Assembly (NCBI GenBank): GCA_902626645.1
Contig: CACOGC010000001.1
Location: 120,001-184,000 of the forward strand
Source: an uncultured Pelagibacteraceae bacterium
Lineage (GTDB): Bacteria > Pseudomonadota > Alphaproteobacteria > Pelagibacterales > Pelagibacteraceae
Direction of reading: 5' to 3'
DNA length: 64,000 nucleotides
Under the pieces are notes generated by a model, which saw only the letters and a list, made by a program, of their open reading frames with translations, was not told where the DNA came from and made no database searches. Of this stretch, positions 41,976 to 50,880 are shown in pieces. The first letter of the stretch is position 1, and each line of letters begins with the position of its first letter. The position numbers and the translations under genes were made by a program.

Positions 41976-43028
41976 TTAATAAACTAAATTTAAAGCAGCA
42001 CCAACTGCTGGAGTTTGTTTTTTTGAACCAAGGTCGGAAATCAATTTGTCATATCGGCCGCCATTGCAACAATTAATAATTTTTGATTTGGACTTAATAT
42101 CTATTTTAAAAACCATACCCGTGTAATACTCAAGCTGTCTGCCAAAAGCAGCTGAAAAAATCACATTTAATTTATTAATTTTATCTTTTGAGATTGGAAA
42201 ATATCTCTGATCTACTAATAAATTTATTTTATATTTCTTGAAAAACTTATTTAATACCTTGGCTGCATTATTTATTGGACATTTAATTTTCAAAAACTCC
42301 TTAATAATTTTTGAAATATTTCTTCCTTTACTAGGTCTCCTTGGATCTTTAATCTTTTTATCAAATCTACTTAAAATTTCGTCAATTGTTCTATTTGCTA
42401 TAATGGTTGATTGATCATTTTTTAACATTCTAAAATATCTTTTTTTATCGATCTCAACTATTGTTGGATCAACATCTGAATTGGTCTCTAATCTTTTGAG
42501 AAGATCATCAAAATAATCTTCTCTCCAAAAATGTCTTGAAAGTCTTAATTTCCATCTTTTAGGAATATCTAATTTAGATATAAGAAGATTAAATATTTCT
42601 ACATTCCCAATTGTGATCTCACCAGATGAATAATCAAAATTTTTTAAACATTTTAATGAAGTATTTATTATTTCCTTATCATCATTTTTCTCATTTAGTG
42701 ACCCTATGATTTCAAAACCAACTTGATTTCTTACAATGGAGTCCTTTTTGTTTTCAGATTTACGATATGCTTGACCATTATAAAATATCTTCTCCTTGCC
42801 CTTTAGATTATTTTCTAAGTATCTAAGACAAGATACAATTGTTAGATCTGGCCTTAAACAAAGTTCATTTCCTCCTTGGTCAGTAAATGAGAAAATAAAT
42901 TTTCGAAAACTTTCACCAGATCTTTGTACGATATGGTTAGCCTCAATTACTGAGGGTAATTCAATATATTTAAAACCATTTGATTTAACAGTTTTAAGTA
43001 TGCTGTCAGATAAATTTTTTGATTTCAT
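41976..43028 (-). CDS. hisZ: ATP phosphoribosyltransferase regulatory subunit
   Basis: ORF; HisRS-paralog motifs LRPDLTIVSCLRY, YYTGMVF; adjacent to hisG. Confidence 0.92.
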   Translation of the reverse strand: MKSKNLSDSILKTVKSNGFKYIELPSVIEANHIVQRSGESFRKFIFSFTDQGGNELCLRPDLTIVSCLRYLENNLKGKEKIFYNGQAYRKSENKKDSIVRNQVGFEIIGSLNEKNDDKEIINTSLKCLKNFDYSSGEITIGNVEIFNLLISKLDIPKRWKLRLSRHFWREDYFDDLLKRLETNSDVDPTIVEIDKKRYFRMLKNDQSTIIANRTIDEILSRFDKKIKDPRRPSKGRNISKIIKEFLKIKCPINNAAKVLNKFFKKYKINLLVDQRYFPISKDKINKLNVIFSAAFGRQLEYYTGMVFKIDIKSKSKIINCCNGGRYDKLISDLGSKKQTPAVGAALNLVY

Positions 43029-44403
43029 TTACTAAATTTTCTTTTGAAAAGGTGATTTGATTATCTTCTCCCTTAACACCTAGGAGGTTCTTAAGTGTAA
43101 TTTTGTTATCTTTAAATTCATTTTCTCCACAAATAACTGCAATTGGGCACCCTCTTTTATTTGCATATGTCAGTTGTTTCCCAAGATTTTTCTTACTATC
43201 TAAAAAAATTTCTGAATTAATATTATTTTTTCTCAAGATATCTAAAATTTCGTAATAATTTTTTAAATATTTTTCATCCATTACGCAAACAATGACTGGT
43301 TTTTGATCATCTAATTGGACTTGATTTATTTGAGACATAGCAAACAAAAGTCTATCAACCCCGATGCTAACACCTGTTCCAGGTATATCGACACCTTTAA
43401 ATCTTGAAATTAACTTATTATATTGCCCACCAGAGCATACGCTGCCAATATCAATTTCTTTACCTTTGCTATTTGTTGTTTTAAAATTTAGATTTGTCTC
43501 AATACAAAAACCATCATAATACGCTAATCCTCTAACTATTGTGAAATTTGCTTTGACTAACTCAGAATAATTTCCAAAATCTAGAACCTCAAATAAATCC
43601 TCAAGCTCTTTAATCCCTTCTTGTGTAAGAGTATTTTTACAATCTTGTTTGAGTTTTTTTAAATCTTTAATTTTTAAAAAGTTTAAAATTTTTGAAACTT
43701 GATCATCATTTAGATCAGCTCCTTTAGTTACCGCACCGCTTTTATCTTTTCTCTCTTTTTTTAATAGATCTTCAACTCCTTTTATTCCAAAATCTGGTTT
43801 ATCTAATTTATCAATTGCTCTCATCACCTTGATCTCTTTATTTACAGGAATTTTTAGATCTTGAATTAAACCTTGTATAATCTTTCTATTACTTACATTA
43901 ATTGTAAATTGATCTTTTTTTAAACCACATTCAATTAGAGTACTTGCAACCAGATCACATAATTCAGCATTTGCTTGCGCTGGATTTACGTTGCCTACAA
44001 TATCACAATCGGCTTGAGTAAATTCTCTGAAACGTGCATTACCAGACTTTTCATTTCTAAATACATTTTGAATGGCGTATCTTTTATAAATTGATGGAAG
44101 TTTCTGATTATTTTGGGCAACAAATCTTGCTAAAGGACTGGAAAGATCGTATCGAAGAGTAATATTCTTTTCACCATCATTAAAAGAAAAAACATCAGAC
44201 ATAGGATTACTATCATCCTCTGCAAGAAAGGATCCTATATTTTCTGCAATTTCAAATGATGGGGTTTCTAAAGGATCGAAACCATATTTAATAAAATTAT
44301 TCTCAATGACTTTTAATAGTCTTTTTTTGAGAATTAATGTTTTATTCCACCTATCTTCAAAACCTGAAGGTAATCCAGGAATTAATTTATTTTTTTCACT
44401 CAT
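43006..44403 (-). CDS. hisS: Histidyl-tRNA synthetase (divergent alphaproteobacterial type)
   Basis: ORF trimmed to MSEKNKLIPGLPSGFEDRW; RYDLSSPLARFVA, RNEKSGNARFREFTQADCDIVG, VRGLAYYDGFCIE. Confidence 0.93.
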   Translation of the reverse strand: MSEKNKLIPGLPSGFEDRWNKTLILKKRLLKVIENNFIKYGFDPLETPSFEIAENIGSFLAEDDSNPMSDVFSFNDGEKNITLRYDLSSPLARFVAQNNQKLPSIYKRYAIQNVFRNEKSGNARFREFTQADCDIVGNVNPAQANAELCDLVASTLIECGLKKDQFTINVSNRKIIQGLIQDLKIPVNKEIKVMRAIDKLDKPDFGIKGVEDLLKKERKDKSGAVTKGADLNDDQVSKILNFLKIKDLKKLKQDCKNTLTQEGIKELEDLFEVLDFGNYSELVKANFTIVRGLAYYDGFCIETNLNFKTTNSKGKEIDIGSVCSGGQYNKLISRFKGVDIPGTGVSIGVDRLLFAMSQINQVQLDDQKPVIVCVMDEKYLKNYYEILDILRKNNINSEIFLDSKKNLGKQLTYANKRGCPIAVICGENEFKDNKITLKNLLGVKGEDNQITFSKENLVNEIKKFI

Positions 44404-44407
44404 TTTT

Positions 44408-44481
44408 TGGTACCTTGAGTAGGTTACGCTCCTACGACTTCGGATCCACAAACCGACGTGATACTATTTCACCATCAAGGC
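44408..44481 (-). tRNA. tRNA-His (GTG), divergent D- and T-loops, CCA encoded
   Basis: Minus strand GCCTTGA TG GTGA AATAGTA TCAC G TCGGT TTGTGGA TCCGA AGTC GTAGG AGCGTAA CCTAC TCAAGGT A CCA: acceptor, D and T stems pair fully; anticodon stem has one U-U at 31-39. Confidence 0.78.
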
Positions 44482-44521
44482 ATATCCTTTTTTGTTTTAT
44501 CTTATTTTGTTGTTATTTAAA

Positions 44522-44527
44522 ATTATA
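44522..44527 (-). promoter_or_regulatory. Putative -10 element upstream of tRNA-His/hisS
   Basis: TATAAT on minus strand about 40 nt before the tRNA 5' end; no clear -35. Confidence 0.35.
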
Positions 44528-44550
44528 ATATAAATGATTATTCGCTAGCT

Positions 44551-44652
44551 TTAGCCAGCATGGAAGTGAGCGTGCACAACTCTACTAGTTCCTTTAAGAG
44601 CTTTTCTTAAAGTACTTTTTGATGCTAATTTGTTTATCTCAAATTTTTTCAT
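44551..44652 (-). CDS. Candidate 33-aa small ORF, possible His-containing leader peptide
   Basis: ATG ORF MKKFEINKLASKSTLRKALKGTSRVVHAHFHAG; three His codons near the end; stop codon lies in a GCTGGC-TAAA-GCTAGC hairpin. Confidence 0.4.
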   Translation of the reverse strand: MKKFEINKLASKSTLRKALKGTSRVVHAHFHAG

Positions 44653-44694
44653 TGACAGCTTTTTAGACAAAAAAAACGATATTGCAACCCCTAA

Positions 44695-44733
44695 AAGAAA
44701 AAGGACGTATATCCACTAGTAGATATATCGCCC
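44695..44733 (-). terminator. Terminator downstream of cold shock gene
   Basis: Minus strand GGGCGATATATC...GATATACGTCC then TTTTT. Confidence 0.65.
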
Positions 44734-44752
44734 TTTTTATAATTTTAGAAAA

Positions 44753-44974
44753 TTAGTCTAATTTTTTTAAATTTACTGCTGAAGGGCCTTTGGGACCATC
44801 TTCAAGAGTAAATTCTATTTTATCACCCTCATTAAGATATCTCATGCCCGCTGCTTTAACTGCGCTTGCATGTACAAACGCATCTTTTTCTTTATCGTCT
44901 CTTTCGATAAAGCCGTAACCTTTTTTGCCGTTAAACCACTTTACTTTTCCTTGTATTGTACTCATCTTATTCAC
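44753..44974 (-). CDS. Cold shock protein
   Basis: [22 protein letters not shown]. Confidence 0.95.
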   Translation of the reverse strand: MNKMSTIQGKVKWFNGKKGYGFIERDDKEKDAFVHASAVKAAGMRYLNEGDKIEFTLEDGPKGPSAVNLKKLD

Positions 44975-45040
44975 TCGCCTTTTTGTTATTTATTATTATA
45001 CAAGGTTAGGTTCTTTTAAATTAATTTCAAGATGTTTTGA

Positions 45041-45115
45041 TGGTGCCTCGGGAAGGATTCGCACCTCCGACACAAGCCTTTTCAGGGCTCTGCTCTACTC
45101 CTGAGCTACCGAGGC
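45041..45115 (-). tRNA. tRNA-Phe (GAA), CCA encoded
   Basis: Minus strand GCCTCGG TA GCTC AGGAGTA GAGC A GAGCC CTGAAAA GGCTT GTGTC GGAGG TGCGAAT CCTTC CCGAGGC A CCA. Confidence 0.95.
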
Positions 45116-45121
45116 AAAAGG

Positions 45122-45337
45122 TCAACCCCTAAAGATTATTCTGCCTTTTGTGAGGTCATACGGAGTCATTTCGACTGTCACATTATCACCTTGTAATACT
45201 CTAATTCTGTTTTTTCTTAATTTGCCTGCTGTATGTGCTGTTACAACATGACCGTTTTCAAGCTGAACTCTAAACATGGCATTTGGAAGTAAATCAGTTA
45301 CCTTGCCTTTGAATTCAAGTAAGTCTTGTTTTGACAA
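45122..45337 (-). CDS. infA: Translation initiation factor IF-1
   Basis: ORF; 71 aa; [41 protein letters not shown]. Confidence 0.97.
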   Translation of the reverse strand: MSKQDLLEFKGKVTDLLPNAMFRVQLENGHVVTAHTAGKLRKNRIRVLQGDNVTVEMTPYDLTKGRIIFRG

Positions 45338-45339
45338 AT

Positions 45340-46623
45340 TTATTTTCTCCTTATTCTTTTTTTTACAGATTGAGCATGTCCTGCTAACCCTTCGTAATTT
45401 GCAAGAGTTATAACTGATGGCCCAAGACTTTCAATACCCTTTTTTGATAAGTTTATGTAAGAAATTCTTTTATAAAATTCATTGACACTTATACCACTAG
45501 AATATTTTGCAGATCCATTAGTTGGCAATATATGATTTGATCCAATATTATAATCTGTCATTGCCATAACAGCATATTTTCCCAAGCATATTGAACCAGA
45601 ATTTTTAATTTTTGGTATGAAGGATTTGTAGTTTTTTACGTTCAATTCCAAGTGTTCAGGTGCAATTTTATTTACGATATTAATTATTTTACTATCTTTA
45701 GCAACATACATTAAAATTCCATTTCTCTTTAAACTTTTTTTTGCCACAGACTCTCTTGGAATACTTTTTAATTGTTTTGAAACTTCCATCTGGACTTTAC
45801 TAACTAGTTTTTGGTCTTTTGAAATCAATATACATTGCGCTTGAGGATCATGTTCTGCTTGACCAATTAAATCACTTGCAGCCCATTCAGGATTTGAGAA
45901 TTTATCACAAACAATAGTTATTTCAGAGGGCCCTGCAGTCATTCCTTCTATTCCAACATCTCCAAAAACTTCTTTTTTTGCGGCTGCTACATATGAATTC
46001 CCAGGTCCAACTATTTTATCAACTCTTTTAATTTTTTTTGTTCCATAAGAAACAGCTGCTATAGCAGATGGACCACCAATAGAGTAAATTTCTTTTATTT
46101 TACATTTTCTTGCTGCGTATAAAACAGCCGGATTTTGGTTTCCCTTGAAACCTGGGTTTATCATTACAATTCTTTTAACTCCCGCAACAATTGCTGGTAT
46201 AGCACTCATAAGCACACTTGATGGATAAGATACAAGTGAACCAGGAACATAAATTGCCACAGACTCTAATGGTAAATATTTATATTCAAGTTTATTTTTG
46301 AATTTATCTGTATACGAAATATTCTTAAATTTTTGCAAAGAATGAAATTTGTAAATTCGATTGTAGGCTGTGTCGATCGCTTTTTTTACCTTAGGATTTA
46401 ATGACTTTATTAACTTAGTAATTTTTTTGGAACTAGGAATAATTGTAGTATTTTGATTAAATTTCCTTTCATATTTAATTAATGCTTTATCACCATTCTT
46501 TTTTACGTCATTAATAATATTAGTCACAGAAACTTTGTCAGATTTTATACTTTTTCTCCTTTTAAACAGTAAATAATCCAAATTTTTATCAAAATTCTTA
46601 GTTTTACTATTTAGTATTTTCAT
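45340..46623 (-). CDS. hisD: Histidinol dehydrogenase
   Basis: [48 protein letters not shown]. Confidence 0.96.
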   Translation of the reverse strand: MKILNSKTKNFDKNLDYLLFKRRKSIKSDKVSVTNIINDVKKNGDKALIKYERKFNQNTTIIPSSKKITKLIKSLNPKVKKAIDTAYNRIYKFHSLQKFKNISYTDKFKNKLEYKYLPLESVAIYVPGSLVSYPSSVLMSAIPAIVAGVKRIVMINPGFKGNQNPAVLYAARKCKIKEIYSIGGPSAIAAVSYGTKKIKRVDKIVGPGNSYVAAAKKEVFGDVGIEGMTAGPSEITIVCDKFSNPEWAASDLIGQAEHDPQAQCILISKDQKLVSKVQMEVSKQLKSIPRESVAKKSLKRNGILMYVAKDSKIINIVNKIAPEHLELNVKNYKSFIPKIKNSGSICLGKYAVMAMTDYNIGSNHILPTNGSAKYSSGISVNEFYKRISYINLSKKGIESLGPSVITLANYEGLAGHAQSVKKRIRRK

Positions 46624-46625
46624 AA

Positions 46626-47018
46626 TTATTTAATTTCGTTTTGATCCTCAAGCCGAGCTTCGATAGTTTCTGTCGTCAAAGCTATGTGAGCATTATTATT
46701 AAAAATAAGATTTATTTCATAATCATCATTATTTTTCAAATAATCAATTCCAATTAATTCTAAAACTAAATCTTTGTTTGATTGATTGATATTTTTTGAT
46801 CTTACTTTATCAACAAAATCAAATCTACAAATACTATTAATTTTCTTACCCTCTTGATCGGTTTCAATTTTAGTTCTTTCAATTGATAACAAAAAAACCT
46901 TATTAGATGCCAGATACTTTATATCTGTCACTTTAACTTTTGCGCCAGAGCTACAAGCAGAAATCATTTGTAGCCCCTCTTGATCATTCGCAATTATTTT
47001 TGCTAAATATTTACTCAT
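46626..47018 (-). CDS. DUF2948 family protein
   Basis: ORF; size, sequence and position between murA and hisD. Confidence 0.75.
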   Translation of the reverse strand: MSKYLAKIIANDQEGLQMISACSSGAKVKVTDIKYLASNKVFLLSIERTKIETDQEGKKINSICRFDFVDKVRSKNINQSNKDLVLELIGIDYLKNNDDYEINLIFNNNAHIALTTETIEARLEDQNEIK

Positions 47019-48277
47019 TATTTCAATCTTTTAATTTTAACACCAATTTTTTGTAATTTATTTTCAATATTTTCATATCCTCTCTCCAAGTGATAGACTC
47101 TTCCAACAATACTTTTACCATTCGCCACTATTGCGGCTAATACTAAAGCAACACTGGCTCTTAAGTCACTAGACATTAATTCAGCACCAATAAATTTGGT
47201 ATTGCCCTCAATCAATGCTTTATTATTTTGAATATTTATTTTCGCGCCTAGTCTTTGCAACTCAGCAACATGCATAAATCTATTCTCAAAAATACTTTCA
47301 GTTATAGAACTTTTCCCAATACTCTTGCACATTAATACCATTAATTGAGCTTGAAGATCTGTCGGAATACCTGGAAATTCTTTGGTTTTTATATTTTGAA
47401 TAGGTTTGATTTTGTCAGGTCCTTTTATAAAAATTTTGTTATCCGAAGTTTTAATCTTTGCCCCAACTTTTTTTAATAGTTCTATTTCGGTATTAATTAT
47501 TTTTGGGTCTAAATTTTTAATTTGTAGATTACCTTTAGCAAGCGTTGCCGCTACACAAAAAGTTCCCGCCTCTATTCTATCAGCCATAACAGAATGACTT
47601 GTTTGATTGAGAGAATTAACCCCTATGATGGTGCAGGTTCTTCCAGACCATTTTATATTTGCACCTGCTTGAATTAAGAATTTTGTTAAATCTTTAATCT
47701 CAGGTTCCACAGCACAATTTTTCAAAATTGTTTTGCCTCTAGCTAAACATGCAGCTATTATAGAATTTTCTGTAGCGCCTACACTAATTTTAGGAAACTT
47801 TATTTTTTTGCCTTTAAGTCTTCCATTTGATTTGGCTAAAATATAACCATCTCGTATTTTATATTCCATTCCTAACTTCTTTAATGCACTAAGGTGATAA
47901 TTTACAGGTCTCGCACCTATTAGACATCCACCAGGCAAAGATGTTTTAGATTTATAAAATTTAGAAATTAATGGACCTAACACTAATATTGAACCTCTCA
48001 TCGTTTTTACAAGTGAATAACTTGCAAAAGTTTTCATATTCTTTTTATTAATAATTTTTGCAGTTTTTTTGTCTTTAGATAAAATTATTTTTGACCCAAG
48101 AGATTTTAATAAATTAAGCATGGTATCTATATCTCTTACTCTAGGTAAATTTTTAATAATTACTGGTTTGTCAAATAATAAAGTTGCTGCAAGAATTGGT
48201 AGAGAAGCATTTTTAGAACCTGAAATCGAGACTTTACCCTTGATTTTACAAGGACCATTGATCAGAAATTTATCCAT
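47018..48277 (-). CDS. murA: UDP-N-acetylglucosamine 1-carboxyvinyltransferase
   Basis: ORF; SGSKNASLPILAATLL, catalytic Cys in PGGCLIGARPV. Confidence 0.96.
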   Translation of the reverse strand: MDKFLINGPCKIKGKVSISGSKNASLPILAATLLFDKPVIIKNLPRVRDIDTMLNLLKSLGSKIILSKDKKTAKIINKKNMKTFASYSLVKTMRGSILVLGPLISKFYKSKTSLPGGCLIGARPVNYHLSALKKLGMEYKIRDGYILAKSNGRLKGKKIKFPKISVGATENSIIAACLARGKTILKNCAVEPEIKDLTKFLIQAGANIKWSGRTCTIIGVNSLNQTSHSVMADRIEAGTFCVAATLAKGNLQIKNLDPKIINTEIELLKKVGAKIKTSDNKIFIKGPDKIKPIQNIKTKEFPGIPTDLQAQLMVLMCKSIGKSSITESIFENRFMHVAELQRLGAKINIQNNKALIEGNTKFIGAELMSSDLRASVALVLAAIVANGKSIVGRVYHLERGYENIENKLQKIGVKIKRLK

Positions 48278-48280
48278 AAA

Positions 48281-48841
48281 TTACTTTTTTATTTTAGCAA
48301 CCTGTATGGTGGTTTGTCCCTGATATTTACCGTTTTTTGATTTATATGTTGTTTCTGGCTGTGTATCTGATTTAAAAAATAAAAATTGAGCAATACCCTC
48401 ATTTGAATAAATCTTTGCAGGATTAGGAGTAGTGTTGCTTAATTCGATTACAATATTACCTTCAAATTCATTTTCAATTGGCGTTACATTACAAATAATT
48501 CCTGTTCTCGCATAAGTACTTTTTCCAACACAAATACAAAGAACATCTTTTGGTATTCTAAAATATTCAATGGTCTTAGCCAATACAAATGAATTTGGTG
48601 GAATTATACAATAAGGCCCCTTTCGCTCTATAAAGTTTTCATCAGAAAAGTTTTTTGGATCCACTAGCGAACTATTGACATTTGTAAATATTCTGTACTC
48701 ATCAGAAATTCTGACATCGTAACCCATGCTACTTAGTCCATATGATATTTTCCCCTCAGAGACTTGATGATCCAAAAATGGTTCGATCATCTTATGCTCT
48801 TTACACATTTTTTTTATCCAAGAGTCTGGCTGAATGGACAT
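48281..48841 (-). CDS. dcd: dCTP deaminase
   Basis: [38 protein letters not shown]. Confidence 0.95.
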   Translation of the reverse strand: MSIQPDSWIKKMCKEHKMIEPFLDHQVSEGKISYGLSSMGYDVRISDEYRIFTNVNSSLVDPKNFSDENFIERKGPYCIIPPNSFVLAKTIEYFRIPKDVLCICVGKSTYARTGIICNVTPIENEFEGNIVIELSNTTPNPAKIYSNEGIAQFLFFKSDTQPETTYKSKNGKYQGQTTIQVAKIKK

Positions 48842-48897
48842 TATTTTGTTTTCTTTTTATTTTTTTTTTGAAATATTTTTCTCTTTTTTAAATTTTT

Positions 48898-48916
48898 CCT
48901 AAGCGCAATGCTTAGG
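48898..48916. terminator. Hairpin, possible terminator
   Basis: CCTAAGC-GCAAT-GCTTAGG perfect 7-bp stem in the intergenic gap. Confidence 0.45.
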
Positions 48917-48938
48917 CGCTCATTTTTATTTTTAGTAA

Positions 48939-49139
48939 TCATTCTTTATTTGGATTGGTAAGGAAATCTAAAGTTATTGGTTTAGATGCATCTAAAGCTT
49001 TATCCTTATTATCATCTTTTTTAGGGCCTTCTTTTGCTAATCTTTTTGCTTTTTTTTCAGCAAGTTTTTTCTCTCTTTTCGCTTGCTTTTCCATAAGCTT
49101 GGCACTTTTGGTTGATTTATAATCGTAATGAATACCCAT
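48939..49139 (-). CDS. Small basic hypothetical protein
   Basis: ORF of 66 aa, Lys/Ala-rich helix then acidic linker; fills the gap between dcd and tRNA-Thr. Confidence 0.6.
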   Translation of the reverse strand: MGIHYDYKSTKSAKLMEKQAKREKKLAEKKAKRLAKEGPKKDDNKDKALDASKPITLDFLTNPNKE

Positions 49140-49239
49140 AAAATTTCCTTGGTAAGATATAAATCATATTAATCAAAAAATTAAGGCAATAATTTGGAAA
49201 AAATGCTCTATTATCAATAAAAATAGAATTGATCCAAAC

Positions 49240-49313
49240 GCTCCTATAGTTAAATGGCATAACGTGTCCATGGTAAGGATAAATTCCAAGTTCGATTCTT
49301 GGTGGGAGCACCA
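49240..49313 (+). tRNA. tRNA-Thr (GGT), CCA encoded
   Basis: GCTCCTA TA GTTA AATGGCA TAAC G TGTCC ATGGTAA GGATA ... TTCGATT ... TGGGAGC A CCA. Confidence 0.92.
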
Positions 49314-50039
49314 CTAATTTTTATAAAAAGACTTTCTAAGAAAAATTGTAATCAAAACTAAACTAAAAAAGGCTAAAATTGGAATATATATTTCAGGTGA
49401 AAAAATTATATCTGTAATTTTAGGAACTTGTGAATTTTGTTCTATTACTTTTTCCAAACCACTACCTAAAGAAACAGCTAAAAAAATTTGAGGTATAATT
49501 CCTATTAATGATGCGAAAAAAAAATTTTTTATCCTAACATCAAAAATTGTAGGCAAAATACAACTAAGTTGCCAAGGTATTCCTCCAATAAATCTATATA
49601 TTAAAAGATAATAAAATTCAGACTTTTTAAATTTTCTCTCTAGATTTTGATATCTATTTAAAAATTTATCTCTAATTAGATCTTTTAAAAAATAATTTCC
49701 AAAAATATAAAGAAATGTTGCACCAACACTCATACCTATGACCACAATTATAGTACCTAACCATTTGCCAAAAATGAATCCTCCCAATAATGCAATTGGA
49801 GAACCAAAACCTAAAAATGGAAAAACCCATAATATTGTGAAAATTAGAAAAATTACGGATATTAAAAACAAATTAGAATTTTTTAATTTTAAAAAATACA
49901 ATCTGTTTTCTTTAATGAAGTCATAAGAAGTTATTTCTTGGATACTAAATTTTGAAAAAAACAATAATACAAATATAGTAAGTAAAACTAAGTATGATAA
50001 ACCTATTATTATTTTAGTTTTCTTAGCTTTTTCCATCAT
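49314..50039 (-). CDS. TVP38/TMEM64 (DedA-like) family membrane protein
   Basis: ORF; multiple TM helices, GSPIALLGGFIFGKWLGTIIVVIGMSVGATFLYIFG, YRFIGGIPWQLSCILPTIFDVR. Confidence 0.88.
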   Translation of the reverse strand: MMEKAKKTKIIIGLSYLVLLTIFVLLFFSKFSIQEITSYDFIKENRLYFLKLKNSNLFLISVIFLIFTILWVFPFLGFGSPIALLGGFIFGKWLGTIIVVIGMSVGATFLYIFGNYFLKDLIRDKFLNRYQNLERKFKKSEFYYLLIYRFIGGIPWQLSCILPTIFDVRIKNFFFASLIGIIPQIFLAVSLGSGLEKVIEQNSQVPKITDIIFSPEIYIPILAFFSLVLITIFLRKSFYKN

Positions 50040-50127
50040 GGTTCATGGTATTTATAAATCTTCTATTTGCTATTTATATATTTAATTATTATAAAGGGCG
50101 AAATTTTATATAAATTTAACCACTTTT

Positions 50128-50289
50128 ATGAAAAGAACATATCAACCATCTAGGAAAAAAAGAAGCCGAACCCATGGTTTTAGATCAAAAATGAAAACCA
50201 AGGGAGGTAGAAAACTTTTGAAAAGAAGAAGAGCTAGAGGAAGAAAAAATTTAACAGTATCCTCCACTGTTAGAAGAAGAAGAAAATAA
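50128..50289 (+). CDS. rpmH: 50S ribosomal protein L34 (53 aa)
   Basis: [53 protein letters not shown]; below ORF-track cutoff; upstream of rnpA. Confidence 0.96.
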   Translation: MKRTYQPSRKKRSRTHGFRSKMKTKGGRKLLKRRRARGRKNLTVSSTVRRRRK

Positions 50290-50299
50290 AGCCAGCTTA

Positions 50300-50641
50300 A
50301 TGAAAAGCAAAATTGTTGCTCTTTCAAAGAATGAAGACTTTAAAACTTTGCTCAAAAAGAAAAAAGTATCAAACAGATATGTAACAATTTTTTTTGGTAA
50401 TATTGATAAAAAAAATAATCAAAAACTTAATATTTCTTTTGTAACTAAGAAGAAGATAGGGAATGCTGTAAAGAGAAACAAAATAAAGAGAAGACTAAGG
50501 AATATTATGAATGACGCTGTTAAAGAAATATCTCTAAAATATCACTATTCATATCTTGTTATTGCTAAGTCAACTATGCTAAATAATGAATTTAAAATTA
50601 TAAAAGAAACCTTATTTCAGGATTTTAAAAAAATTAAATAA
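50300..50641 (+). CDS. rnpA: Ribonuclease P protein component
   Basis: [25 protein letters not shown]. Confidence 0.95.
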   Translation: MKSKIVALSKNEDFKTLLKKKKVSNRYVTIFFGNIDKKNNQKLNISFVTKKKIGNAVKRNKIKRRLRNIMNDAVKEISLKYHYSYLVIAKSTMLNNEFKIIKETLFQDFKKIK

Positions 50642-50880
50642 TGAATATTTTTACAATTATATTTATAAAATTAATTCAGGGTTACAAATACCTAATAAGT
50701 CCATTACTTGGTAACTCTTGTAGGTACTTTCCATCTTGTTCTGATTATAGCATTGAAGCATTAAAAACTTATGGTTTTTTTAAGGGTGGATATTTAAGTT
50801 TAAAAAGAATTCTTTCATGCCACCCTTTTAAAGAAGGTGGAATTGATCCTGTAAAAAAAGAAATAAAATTTAAAAAATAA
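50641..50880 (+). CDS. yidD: Membrane protein insertion efficiency factor YidD
   Basis: [30 protein letters not shown]. Confidence 0.96.
   Translation: MNIFTIIFIKLIQGYKYLISPLLGNSCRYFPSCSDYSIEALKTYGFFKGGYLSLKRILSCHPFKEGGIDPVKKEIKFKK

Noticed and set aside
41976-44403. Two HisRS-like genes as a recent duplication
   Set aside because: The 350-aa copy is HisZ, the normal partner of short-form HisG next door; they are known paralogs.
44404-44451. N-terminal extension of the hisS ORF (MWIRSRRSVTYSRYQK)
   Set aside because: It is a translation of the tRNA-His acceptor, T-arm and anticodon region; HisRS homology begins at MSEKNKL (44403).
49117-49314. 65-aa minus-strand ORF (MVLPPRIELGIYPYHGHVMPFNY)
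   Set aside because: Antisense to tRNA-Thr; a classic spurious tRNA-antisense ORF.
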